DNA of 64,000 nt from NCBI GenBank assembly GCA_019637795.1, contig JAHBUY010000001.1:393001-457000 (forward strand), in the 5' to 3' direction. Positions 8,969 through 17,473 of this stretch are shown in pieces. Both the position numbers and the translations under genes were made by a program. This DNA comes from a bacterium (GTDB lineage Bacteria; Desulfobacterota; Binatia; HRBIN30; CADEER01). Below the pieces are notes generated by a model. It was not told the origin of the DNA. It worked only from the letters and a program-made list of their open reading frames with translations, and searched no databases. The first letter of the stretch is position 1. Each line of letters opens with the position of its first letter.

Positions 8969-10669
8969 ATGAGCCATCCCTCCCCCACCCGCATGGTCGA
9001 GACGCGCGGCGAACAGATGTTCCCGCGTCTCAGCGACGCCCAGCTTCTGGACCTGCTGCCGTTCGGCGACCACCGCACCTACGCCGCCGGCGAGATCCTG
9101 TTCGCCGAGGGCGAGCGGCACGTGCCGATGTTCGTGGTGCTGTCGGGCGCCGTCGACATCGTGCGCCACGGCCGCGACGGCAGCGAGGTGCCGATCGTCA
9201 CCCACCTGCCGGGGCAGTTCACCGGCGAGGTCGGCGTGCTCGCCGGCCGCGGCGCCATCGCCAGCGGGCGGGCGCGCGAGCCGAGCCGCGTGCTGGTGAT
9301 CGCCGAGGCGAAGCTGCACGAGCTGGTGGTCAACCGCGCCGAGCTGAGCGAGCTGATCATGCGCGCCTTCATCCTGCGCCGCGTCGCCCTGATCGACCAG
9401 CCGGACGCCGGCCTGACGCTGATCGGCTCGCGCCGCGCCCCCGACACCCACGCCCTGCGCCAGTTCCTGGAACGCAACGGCCAGCCGCACGTCTACCTCG
9501 ACCTCGACGACGATGCCGACACGGCGGCGGTGATGGACCTGCACGGGGTCACCGTCGACGAGCTGCCGGTGGCGATCACCATCGGCGGCCAGGTGCTGCG
9601 GCGCCCCGGCATTCGCGAGCTCGCCGACGCCATCGCCCTCACCCCCGATCGCCTCGACGGCCGGACCGTCGACGTCGTCGTCATCGGTGCCGGTCCCGCG
9701 GGGCTCGCGGCCGCGGTCTACGCCGCGTCGGAGGGCCTGTCGGTGGTGGTGGTCGACGCCAAGGCGCCCGGCGGCCAGGCCGGCTCCAGCTCGAAGATCG
9801 AGAACTACTTCGGCTTCCCCACCGGCATCTCCGGCCAGGCGCTGGCCGGCCGCGGCTTCGTCCAGGCGCAGAAGTTCGGCGCCGAGGTGGCGATCCCGCG
9901 CCGCGCGGTCGATTTCGAGTGCGGGCACCGGCGCCGCACCGTGGTCATCCTCGACGGCGGCGAGCGGCTCACCGCGCGCGCCGTCGTGCTCGCCACCGGC
10001 GCCCGCTACCGCAAGCTCGACACGGTCGACAACCTCGAGCGCTTCGAGGGCCGCGGCGTCTACTACGCGGCGTCCATGATGGAGGCGACGCTGTGCAGCG
10101 GCGAGGAGGCGATCGTCGTCGGCGGCGGCAACTCCGCCGGCCAGGCCGCCGTCTTCCTCGCCGCGCACGCCAAGCACGTGCACGTGCTGGTGCGCGCCAC
10201 CGGGCTGGCGGCGAGCATGTCCGACTACCTGATCCGCCGCATCGCCACGACCAGCCGGATCACCCTGCACACCGAGACCGAGATCACCGAGCTGCTCGGC
10301 GACCGCGTGCTCGAGGGCGTCGTGTGGACCAGCCGCGCCACCGGCGCGCGGGCGCCGCGGCCCATCCGCCACGTCTTCCTCTTCTGTGGCGCCGAGCCGC
10401 ACACCACCTGGCTGCGCGACTGCGTCGCGCTCGACGACAAGCACTTCATCCTCACCGGCGACGACATCGGCGCCGAGGCGCTGCGCGCCGCCGCCTGGCC
10501 GCTGGCGCGGCCGCCGATGCGGCTCGAGACCAGCCACCCCGGCGTGTTCGCGGTCGGCGACGTGCGCAGCGGCTCGGTGAAACGCGTCGCCGCCGCCGTC
10601 GGCGAGGGCTCGACGGCCGTGCAACTCCTGCACGCCTACCTCGCCGAGCAGGCGGGGGAGGCGCCGTGA
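8969..10669 (+). CDS. cNMP-binding/thioredoxin-reductase-like fused flavoprotein lacking CxxC
   Basis: 566 residues. The N-terminal ~150 residues are a cyclic-nucleotide-binding/CRP-type jelly roll (FAEGERHVPMFVVLSGAVDIV, GQFTGEVGVLAGR). A glutaredoxin-like segment follows (LIGSRRAPDTHALRQFL). From about residue 230 comes a thioredoxin-reductase-like domain with VVVIGAGPAGLAAAVYAASEG for FAD, GGQAGSSSKIENYFGFP, IVVGGGNSAGQAA for NAD(P)H, and FAVGDVR. Where true thioredoxin reductases carry CATC this protein has AASMMEATLC, so only one Cys remains and disulfide reduction is unlikely. The architecture is a known but poorly understood family. Its place between the efflux channel and adaptor genes, with a GTGA overlap onto the adaptor, suggests redox or cNMP control linked to the pump (inference). 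Confidence 0.9.
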   Translation: MSHPSPTRMVETRGEQMFPRLSDAQLLDLLPFGDHRTYAAGEILFAEGERHVPMFVVLSGAVDIVRHGRDGSEVPIVTHLPGQFTGEVGVLAGRGAIASGRAREPSRVLVIAEAKLHELVVNRAELSELIMRAFILRRVALIDQPDAGLTLIGSRRAPDTHALRQFLERNGQPHVYLDLDDDADTAAVMDLHGVTVDELPVAITIGGQVLRRPGIRELADAIALTPDRLDGRTVDVVVIGAGPAGLAAAVYAASEGLSVVVVDAKAPGGQAGSSSKIENYFGFPTGISGQALAGRGFVQAQKFGAEVAIPRRAVDFECGHRRRTVVILDGGERLTARAVVLATGARYRKLDTVDNLERFEGRGVYYAASMMEATLCSGEEAIVVGGGNSAGQAAVFLAAHAKHVHVLVRATGLAASMSDYLIRRIATTSRITLHTETEITELLGDRVLEGVVWTSRATGARAPRPIRHVFLFCGAEPHTTWLRDCVALDDKHFILTGDDIGAEALRAAAWPLARPPMRLETSHPGVFAVGDVRSGSVKRVAAAVGEGSTAVQLLHAYLAEQAGEAP

Positions 10670-11877
10670 GACGCGCCGCCTCGACGATCCCGGAGGGCCG
10701 CGCGGGCCGCGGCGGCGCGCGAGCGCGGACCTCCAGGGCGCTGCTCGCGCTCGCCGCGCTGCTCGCCGCCTGCGCCCAGGCGCCGCCGCCGGCGAGCGTC
10801 GCGCCGCCGAAGGTGACGGTGGCGACGCCGGTGGCGAAGTCGGTGGTCGAGTGGGACGAGTACACCGGCCGGCTGGAGGCGATCGACGCGGTCGAGGTGC
10901 GGGCGCGGGTGAGCGGCTATCTCGAAGCGGTGAAGTTCACCGACGGCGCGATGGTGAAGAAGGGCGACGTCCTGTTCATCATCGATCCGCGGCCGTACAC
11001 CGCCATCCTGCGCCGCGCCGAGGCTGAGCTGGCGCTCGCCAAGGCGCGGCTCGAGCTCGCGGAGAGCCGCTACGAACGCGCCAGTCGGCTGGTGGCGCGC
11101 AACGCCATCTCGCAGGAGGAGGCCGACACGCGCGCCGCCGAGGCGCGACAGGCGGCGGCGGCGGTGCAGGCCGCGCAGGCGGCGCTGGAAGCCGCGCACC
11201 TCGACGTCGAGTACACCGAGGTGCGGGCGCCGGTGAGCGGCCGGGTGAGCCGCAAGCTGGTGACCGAGGGCAACCTGGTGAACGGCAGCTCCGGAACCCA
11301 GGGCACGCTGCTGACCACCATCGTCTCGCTCGACCCGATCTACGTCTACTTCGAGGCCGACGAGCGCTCCTATCTGAAGTACGTGCGCCTGGCCCAGGAG
11401 GGCAAACGCCCCAGCTCGCGCGACACGCGCAATCCGGTGCAGATCGCCTTCGCCGACGAGGAGGGCTTCCCGCACCAGGGCTACGTCGACTTCGTCGACA
11501 ACCGGCTCGACGAGCAGACCGGCACCATCGCGGCGCGGGCGGTGCTCGCCAACCCCGACCTGCTGCTCAGCCCCGGCCTCTTCGCCCGCGTCCGTCTCAT
11601 CGGCAGCGGCGAGTACGCGGCGCTGCTCATCCCCGACGCGGCGGTGGGCACCGACCAGGCGCGCAAGTTCGTCTACGTCGTCGACGCCGAGAACCGCGCC
11701 CGCTACCGTCCGATCGTCCTCGGCCCGATGATCGACGGCCTGCGGGTGGTGCGCGAGGGGGTGAACGCCGACGACCGCATCATCGTCACCGGCGTGCAGC
11801 GGGCGAAGACCGACGCCCTCGTCGATCCGCAACTCGCCACGCCGGCGGCGACCGCGGCGGCGCCCGCCACGCCCTGA
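10666..11877 (+). CDS. RND efflux periplasmic adaptor (membrane fusion) lipoprotein
   Basis: 403 residues from GTG 10666, which overlaps the previous stop as GTGA. The N-terminus ends in LLALAALLAAC, a lipobox. Typical adaptor blocks follow: the lipoyl-like VEVRARVSGYLEAVKFTDGAMVKKGDVLF, a coiled-coil hairpin rich in Ala/Glu (about 100-150), then VEYTEVRAPVSGRVSRKLVTEGNLV and the beta-barrel DPIYVYFEADE. This is the AcrA/MexA type. It links the inner-membrane pump, three bases downstream, to the outer-membrane factor at the start of the operon. Confidence 0.93.
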   Translation: MRRAASTIPEGRAGRGGARARTSRALLALAALLAACAQAPPPASVAPPKVTVATPVAKSVVEWDEYTGRLEAIDAVEVRARVSGYLEAVKFTDGAMVKKGDVLFIIDPRPYTAILRRAEAELALAKARLELAESRYERASRLVARNAISQEEADTRAAEARQAAAAVQAAQAALEAAHLDVEYTEVRAPVSGRVSRKLVTEGNLVNGSSGTQGTLLTTIVSLDPIYVYFEADERSYLKYVRLAQEGKRPSSRDTRNPVQIAFADEEGFPHQGYVDFVDNRLDEQTGTIAARAVLANPDLLLSPGLFARVRLIGSGEYAALLIPDAAVGTDQARKFVYVVDAENRARYRPIVLGPMIDGLRVVREGVNADDRIIVTGVQRAKTDALVDPQLATPAATAAAPATP

Positions 11878-11880
11878 TCC

Positions 11881-14800
11881 ATGTCGCGGTTCTTCATCGA
11901 CCGGCCGATCTTCGCCTCGGTCATCTCCATCGTCACCATCATCGTCGGCGCCCTCGCCTATCGCGCGCTGCCGGTGGCGCAGTACCCGGAGGTGGTGCCG
12001 CCGACCATCGTCGTCCGCGCCTCGTATCCCGGCGCGCCGCCGGAGGTGATCGCCAACACCGTCGCGACGCCGATCGAGCAGGAGGTGAACGGGGTCGAGG
12101 ACATGCTCTACATGTCCTCGCAGTCGACGACCGACGGGCAGATGGTGCTGACCATCACCTTCAAGCTCGGCACCGATCTCGACAAGGCGCAGGTGCTGGT
12201 GCAGAACCGCGTCGCGATCGCCGAGCCGCGGCTGCCCGAGGACGTGCGCCGCATCGGCATCACGACCCTGAAGTCGTCGCCCGACCTGCTGATGGTGATC
12301 CATCTGCTGTCGCCGGACGGCCGCTTCGACCAGCTCTACATCGGCAACTACGCGCTCATCCAGGTGCGCGACGCGCTGGCCCGGGTCGACGGCGTCGGCG
12401 ACGTCAACCTGTTCGGCCTGCGCGAGTACAGCATGCGCATCTGGCTCGACCCCGAGCGGCTGGCGTCGCGCAACCTGACCACCGGCGACGTCGTGGCGGC
12501 GCTGCGCGAACAGAACATCCAGGTCGCCTCCGGGATCATCGGCCAGCCGCCGGTGCCGGCCGGCGAGGCGTTCCAGCTCCCCGTGGTCACCCTCGGCCGG
12601 CTGCTGACGCCGGAGCAGTTCGAGCAGGTGGTGATCAAGAGCGGCGAGGACGGGCGGCTGATCCGCGTCCGCGACGTCGCCCGCATCGAGCTCGGGGCCC
12701 GCGACTACGCCGTCAACAGCTACCTCAACAACCAGCCGGCGGTGGCGATCGCCATCCTGCAGCGCCCCGGCTCGAACGCGCTCGCCACCGCCGACGCGAT
12801 CGAGGCGACGATGCGCGAGCTGGCCTCGCACTTCCCCGCCGGCCTGGAGTACCGCATCCTCTACAACCCGACGGTGTTCGTGCGCGAGTCGGTGAACGCC
12901 GTCATCCACACGCTGTACGAGGCGGTCGGGCTGGTCGTGCTGGTGGTCCTGCTGTTCCTGCAGCGCTGGCGCGCCAGCCTCATCCCGCTGCTGGCGATCC
13001 CGGTGTCGCTGATCGGCACCTTCGCCGCCATGGCGGCGCTCGGCTTCTCGCTCAACATGCTGTCGCTCTTCGGCCTGGTGCTGGCGATCGGCATCGTCGT
13101 CGACGACGCGATCGTCGTGGTCGAGAACGTCGAGCGCCACATCGCCAGCGGCATGACCCCGCGCGACGCGGCGCGCCTGGCGATGGACGAGGTGACGCCG
13201 GCGGTGATCGCCATCGCCTTCGGCCTGTGCGCGGTGTTCGTGCCGACGGCGTTCGTCGGCGGCATCTCCGGCCAGTTCTACCGCCAGTTCGCGCTCACCA
13301 TCGCGGTCTCGACGCTGCTCTCGGCCTTCAACTCGCTGTCGCTCAGCCCCGCCCTGTGCGCGCTGCTGCTGCGGCCGCACGACGCGCCCGCGGACTGGTT
13401 CGAGCGCCTGTGGGAGCGCCTCTTCGGGCGCTTCTTCCGCTGGTTCAACCACAGCTTCGAACGGCTGGCGCACGGCTACGCCGGGGCGGTGCGGTGGCTG
13501 CTGCGACGCTCGGTCATCGCCTTCGCCGTCTACCTGCTGCTGTTCGCCGCGGCCGGCGTCGGGTTCCAGGTGCTGCCGAGCGGCTTCATTCCCGCCCAGG
13601 ACACGGGCTACCTGATCGTCGCCATCCAGCTCCCGGACGGCGCCTCGCTGGAGCGCACCGACGCCGTCATCCGCCGGGCGTCGGACGTGATCCTGAAGAC
13701 GCCCGGCGTCCGCTTCGCGGTCGCCTTCGCCGGCTTCTCCGGCGCCACCCGCGCCAACGCCTCCAACGCCGGCGCCATCTTCGTCGGCCCGGAGCCGTTC
13801 GAGGAGCGCACCGCCGCGAGCCCGACCGCCGACGAGCTGATCCACGCCCTGCGCGGCCGGCTGAGCGAGATCCAGGACGCCGACATCTTCGTCATCCCGC
13901 CGCCGCCGGTGCGCGGGCTCGGCACCTCGGGCGGCTACAAGCTGCTGGTGCAGGACCGCGCCGGGCGCGGGCTCGCCGCGCTGCAGGACGCCGCCGACCA
14001 ACTGGTCGATGCCGCCAAGCACGATCCCCACCTCACCGGCGTGTTCACCACCTTCCGCGCCGCCACGCCGCAGCTCTATGCCGACGTCGACCGCATCCGC
14101 GCCGAGAAGCTCAACGTCCCGATCGCCAACATCTTCGACACCCTGCAGGTCTACCTCGGCTCGGTGTACGTCAACGACTTCAACCTCTTCGGCCGCACCT
14201 TCCAGGTGCGCACCCAGGCCGAGGGCAGCTACCGCGCCGAGCCCGAGGACATCGCGCGGCTGAAGACGCGCAACGCCTCCGGCGGCATGGTGCCGCTCGG
14301 CTCGGTGCTCGACGTCCAGTGGCGCAACGGCCCCGACCGCGTCGTCCGCTACAACATGTACCCGAGCGCCGAGATCACCGGCGACACCGCCGCCGGCGGC
14401 AGCCTCGGCACCGCCATGGCGACCATCCAGCGCCTCGCCGACGAGGTCCTGCCGCCGGGCACCGCCATCGCCTGGACCGACATCGCCTACCAGGCGCAGC
14501 TCGCCGGCAACACGGCGCTGTTCATCTTCCCGCTCTGCGTGCTGTTCGTCTTCCTCGTCCACTCCGCCGAGTACGAGAGCTGGTCGCTGCCGCTGGCGAT
14601 CATCGCCATCGCGCCGATGTGCCTGCCCTTCGCCCTCGCCGGCCTGTGGCTGCGCGGCATCGACAACAACCTCATCGCCCAGATCGGCTTCGTGGTGCTG
14701 ATCGGCCTGGCGGCGAAGAACGCGGTGCTCATCGTCGAGTTCGCCAAGCAGCAGGAGGAGCACGGCAAGGACTGGTTCAGCGCCGCCGTCGAGGCCTGCC

Positions 14801-15093
14801 GGCTGCGCCTGCGCCCGATCCTGATGACCTCGTTCGCCTTCATCCTCGGCGTGCTGCCGCTCGCCCGCGCCACCGGCGCCGGCGCCGAGATGCGCCGCGC
14901 CCTCGGCACGGCGGTGTTCAGCGGCATGCTCGGCGTCACCGCCCTGGGCCTGTTCCTGACGCCGGTGTTCTACGTCAGCCTGCGCCGCTTCTCGACCTGG
15001 CTGCTGAGGAAACGCGCCCTGGAGGGCCGCGCGCCCGCGCCGCCGTACGACGCGACCGCCTCGCGAGAGGGATCGCCTGGGCGCGACGGATGA
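11881..15093 (+). CDS. RND multidrug efflux transporter, HAE1 (AcrB/MexF-like)
   Basis: 1070 residues, full length for AcrB-type pumps. It starts MSRFFIDRPIFASVISI, the canonical HAE1 N-terminus. The proton-relay pair is at about Asp408-Asp409 within GIVVDDAIVVVENVER, and the later GLAAKNAVLIVEFA carries the matching Lys. Two large periplasmic loops and 12 membrane segments fit the family. The sequence resembles the MexF/OqxB side of HAE1 pumps, which take amphiphilic drugs; the real substrate is unknown. It ends the operon and faces a convergent DAC-domain gene across a strong GC hairpin. Confidence 0.96.
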   Translation: MSRFFIDRPIFASVISIVTIIVGALAYRALPVAQYPEVVPPTIVVRASYPGAPPEVIANTVATPIEQEVNGVEDMLYMSSQSTTDGQMVLTITFKLGTDLDKAQVLVQNRVAIAEPRLPEDVRRIGITTLKSSPDLLMVIHLLSPDGRFDQLYIGNYALIQVRDALARVDGVGDVNLFGLREYSMRIWLDPERLASRNLTTGDVVAALREQNIQVASGIIGQPPVPAGEAFQLPVVTLGRLLTPEQFEQVVIKSGEDGRLIRVRDVARIELGARDYAVNSYLNNQPAVAIAILQRPGSNALATADAIEATMRELASHFPAGLEYRILYNPTVFVRESVNAVIHTLYEAVGLVVLVVLLFLQRWRASLIPLLAIPVSLIGTFAAMAALGFSLNMLSLFGLVLAIGIVVDDAIVVVENVERHIASGMTPRDAARLAMDEVTPAVIAIAFGLCAVFVPTAFVGGISGQFYRQFALTIAVSTLLSAFNSLSLSPALCALLLRPHDAPADWFERLWERLFGRFFRWFNHSFERLAHGYAGAVRWLLRRSVIAFAVYLLLFAAAGVGFQVLPSGFIPAQDTGYLIVAIQLPDGASLERTDAVIRRASDVILKTPGVRFAVAFAGFSGATRANASNAGAIFVGPEPFEERTAASPTADELIHALRGRLSEIQDADIFVIPPPPVRGLGTSGGYKLLVQDRAGRGLAALQDAADQLVDAAKHDPHLTGVFTTFRAATPQLYADVDRIRAEKLNVPIANIFDTLQVYLGSVYVNDFNLFGRTFQVRTQAEGSYRAEPEDIARLKTRNASGGMVPLGSVLDVQWRNGPDRVVRYNMYPSAEITGDTAAGGSLGTAMATIQRLADEVLPPGTAIAWTDIAYQAQLAGNTALFIFPLCVLFVFLVHSAEYESWSLPLAIIAIAPMCLPFALAGLWLRGIDNNLIAQIGFVVLIGLAAKNAVLIVEFAKQQEEHGKDWFSAAVEACRLRLRPILMTSFAFILGVLPLARATGAGAEMRRALGTAVFSGMLGVTALGLFLTPVFYVSLRRFSTWLLRKRALEGRAPAPPYDATASREGSPGRDG

Positions 15094-15094
15094 T

Positions 15095-15123
15095 GCGCCC
15101 GCGTCGCCCGGCGGCGCGGGCGC
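15095..15123. terminator. GC-rich hairpin between convergent genes
   Basis: A perfect 9-bp inverted repeat, GCGCCCGCG (15095-15103) and CGCGGGCGC (15115-15123), with an 11-base loop, starts two bases after the RND pump stop. It ends 12 bases before the convergent DAC-domain gene stop. There is no T-run, as expected in very GC-rich DNA. It may end transcription from both sides. Confidence 0.45.
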
Positions 15124-15135
15124 GCGGCCTCCAGG

Positions 15136-16554
15136 TCAGGCGGCGAGCAGGTGCCCGGACAGGTAGTGCCAGTAGGTGACGGCGCCGTCCTGCCAGCAGG
15201 CGAAGCGCACGCCGCCGTCCTGCGAGACGATGATCGCGACCGCCTCGGGCATCGCCTGGCAGAGGCGGTAGGCGGAGCGGTGCCGGGTGCCGACGCGCTC
15301 GGTGGACTCGGGCACGCGCACCGTGCCCTCGAGGTCGTGGGCCCGCATCACCACCGGCACGTCGGGCAGGTTGCCGGCGATCTCGGCGCCGAAGCCGAGC
15401 AGCTCGAAGGTGTGGGTCATCAGCACGGCGCCATCGACCGCGGCGAAGCCGGCGATCAGGTGCGCGACCTCGAACAACGCCTCGTCCAGCCCCGCGACCG
15501 TCGCCCCGCTGCTGTGCCGGTACTCCGCCCAGCCCACCGCCTCGGCCAGCGGTCCGGCGTGCTGTGCCGCCAGCGTATCCATGATGCGCAGGATCAGGGT
15601 CCGGTAACGGCGCCGCGCCTCGCCGTCGGCGAGGCGATAGTGCACGCGCAGGAACGACGGCGGCGACGACAGCGCCGCCTCCGCCGCGGACGGGACGACC
15701 AGCACGGTGGCGCCGTGGCGGGCGGCGCGGATGACGGCGATGAGCTGACGCACCATGTGCTGGCCGATGCCACGGATCAGGCTCTCGTCGAGCGGCGCCC
15801 ACGGCACCTTCGCCGTGGCGCGGTCGGCGGCGTGTTCCGCCAGGAGGGCCGCGCGCACCGCCGCGAAGCGGCGCGGCAGCCACTGCGAGGCGAAGACGTC
15901 GACCGTGGTGCCGCCGATGCGGCCGGCCTCGAGCCGCGCCAGCACCTCGTCGCCCAGCTCCACCTCGATGCGACCGGGGCCGCCGACGCTCACCACCAGG
16001 GCGCGCGGCAGCGCCGGCGCCGGCAGACGGCCGCCGGTGCGCACCCGCAGCCAGCGCGCGCCGGCGTGGACGATGCCCCACAGCGCCGGCCGGCCGCCGT
16101 CGCCGATGCAGGCGCCGATCAGCGCCCGATGGTACGGCGCCGCGGCGGCGAGCCGGCGCAGCTCGCTGACGTCGCAGAGCCGGCGCTCGCGGAAGCGCAG
16201 CACGTGCAGGCCGCTCGGCGGTCCGCCGCCCTCCGGCATCACCTCGGGCGGCGCGACCAGCAGGCGGAAGATCACCTGCCGCCCCTCGTCGCGCAGCAGG
16301 CTCGCCTGGTAGGCGGTCGAGAGCAGCGACTCGAGGCGCGCCGGCTCGAGCAGCGGCGAGGCGACGGCGCCGTCGCCGCGGCGGCGCAACGCCGCCAGCA
16401 CCGCCGCCGCCAGGTCGGGTGGATAGGCGTGATGCGCCGGCGGCTCGCCACCCGCCGCCTCGTCGCGATCGCGCTCGTCGGCCATGGCCGTCAGCGCGCG
16501 GCCGCCGGCCGCGCTGGCGATGGCGGGCGTGTCAGACGCCCGCCTCGTCGACAT
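15136..16554 (-). CDS. DAC-domain protein (DACNV-like putative nucleotide sensor or diadenylate cyclase)
   Basis: 472 residues from ATG 16554; a start 69 bases further in (MADERDRDE) is also possible. The C-terminal ~130 residues carry the diadenylate cyclase (DisA_N) signature: DGAVLMTHTF near 374-383 and GTRHRSAYRLC with RHR near 424-426, followed by IIVSQDGGVRF. These are the DGA and RHR motifs that bind ATP and metal in c-di-AMP synthases. The N-terminal ~340 residues match no domain I can name, and there is no DNA-binding or membrane segment as in DisA or CdaA. This resembles the DACNV group proposed as sensors. With both motifs intact, c-di-AMP synthesis is possible but unproven. No c-di-AMP phosphodiesterase is in the window. 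Confidence 0.7.
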   Translation of the reverse strand: MSTRRASDTPAIASAAGGRALTAMADERDRDEAAGGEPPAHHAYPPDLAAAVLAALRRRGDGAVASPLLEPARLESLLSTAYQASLLRDEGRQVIFRLLVAPPEVMPEGGGPPSGLHVLRFRERRLCDVSELRRLAAAAPYHRALIGACIGDGGRPALWGIVHAGARWLRVRTGGRLPAPALPRALVVSVGGPGRIEVELGDEVLARLEAGRIGGTTVDVFASQWLPRRFAAVRAALLAEHAADRATAKVPWAPLDESLIRGIGQHMVRQLIAVIRAARHGATVLVVPSAAEAALSSPPSFLRVHYRLADGEARRRYRTLILRIMDTLAAQHAGPLAEAVGWAEYRHSSGATVAGLDEALFEVAHLIAGFAAVDGAVLMTHTFELLGFGAEIAGNLPDVPVVMRAHDLEGTVRVPESTERVGTRHRSAYRLCQAMPEAVAIIVSQDGGVRFACWQDGAVTYWHYLSGHLLAA

Positions 16555-16911
16555 GACACCAGCGCCAGCGCTCGCCCGGCGGAGCGCGCCGTCACCGCGC
16601 GAATGGCGGCGGGATGTTCACAGGGCATGCCGGCCATCCTGCCGTCGGGCGTCACCACACCGTCGGCGGCCGACGCGAGAGCCTTGGCGCATGGACCCGA
16701 ATCCTAACCACAACGGGCCATCGAGGACACGGGGGGCGCCATGCGCCCCCACGACGGCCGCCGAGGGGACCGACGGAACCCGGCGTTCCGCGACCGGCCG
16801 GCTGGTGATAGGGTCGCGCGCGGGATGGCCGGCGCGCGCATCGAAACGATCGCCGAACTGTCGCGCCGGGAGCGCCAGCGGATCGCCACGGCGGGGGCCG
16901 GAGGGACGACC
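16555..16911. other. intergenic stretch between divergent genes
   Basis: 357 bases separating the DAC-domain gene from the nucleotidyltransferase gene. The frame of the latter stays open upstream to about 16741, but the added residues look like random GC-rich translation. It presumably holds both promoters. No convincing promoter, RNA or repeat was seen. Confidence 0.4.
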
Positions 16912-17394
16912 ATGGACGAACCGGCGGACAAGGTGGGCGCCCTGCGAGACGCGGTGCGTGCCCTCGACCAGGTGGCCGCGGCGTGCGCCCTGATCGGCGG
17001 GGTGGCGGTGGGCATCCGTTCCGGCCTGCCGCGCGCCACGCTCGACACCGACCTCGCCGTCGTGTCGACCGCTGACCGTGCCGCGACGGTGCGCGCCCTC
17101 GTCGCCGCGGGCTTCGAGCCGCGCGGCGAATTCGCGCACAGCGTCAACTTCCGCCATGCCAGCGGCGAGCCTCTCCAGATCGTCTTCGATCCCTCGTTCG
17201 ACCCGATGATCGAACGGTCCGAGGTGATCCCGGTCGGCGGCGTGCCGGTGCGCGTCGTCACGACGGCCGATCTGATCACCATGAAGGAACGCGCCGCCGC
17301 GGATCCCGGCCGGCGACGCAGCAAGGCGCTCCGGGATGCCGCGGACGTCGCGCTCCTCCGCGGCGACGTTCCGGATCCCGACGAGGGCTGGTGA
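16912..17394 (+). CDS. AbiEii-like/MNT-type nucleotidyltransferase
   Basis: 160 residues from ATG 16912, chosen because a GGAGGG ribosome site ends six bases before it. The pattern LIGGVAVGIRSGLPRATLDTDL is the polymerase-beta fold active site (GG, then the D-x-D pair) as in AbiEii/UbiB-like nucleotidyltransferase toxins and related MNT proteins. RVVTTADLITMKERAA and a helical end follow. Full AbiEii toxins are longer and sit with AbiEi antitoxin; no such partner is adjacent here. It may be a solitary housekeeping or degraded toxin-type enzyme. The target is unknown. Confidence 0.65.
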   Translation: MDEPADKVGALRDAVRALDQVAAACALIGGVAVGIRSGLPRATLDTDLAVVSTADRAATVRALVAAGFEPRGEFAHSVNFRHASGEPLQIVFDPSFDPMIERSEVIPVGGVPVRVVTTADLITMKERAAADPGRRRSKALRDAADVALLRGDVPDPDEGW

Positions 17395-17473
17395 CCGTCC
17401 GGCCCGCGGGCGCGATGGCGCGCGCGGACGATCGCGCTTGTGGCCGCGGGCGCAGCGGAGTAGGCGGCTGCTC

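Noticed and set aside
8969..10669. Functional thioredoxin reductase
   Set aside because: The CxxC redox motif is absent, so classical thioredoxin reduction is not supported.
10636..14763. 1375-codon minus-strand frame opposite the RND adaptor and pump
   Set aside because: Antisense shadow of conserved efflux genes; composition is His/Asp/Arg-rich noise.
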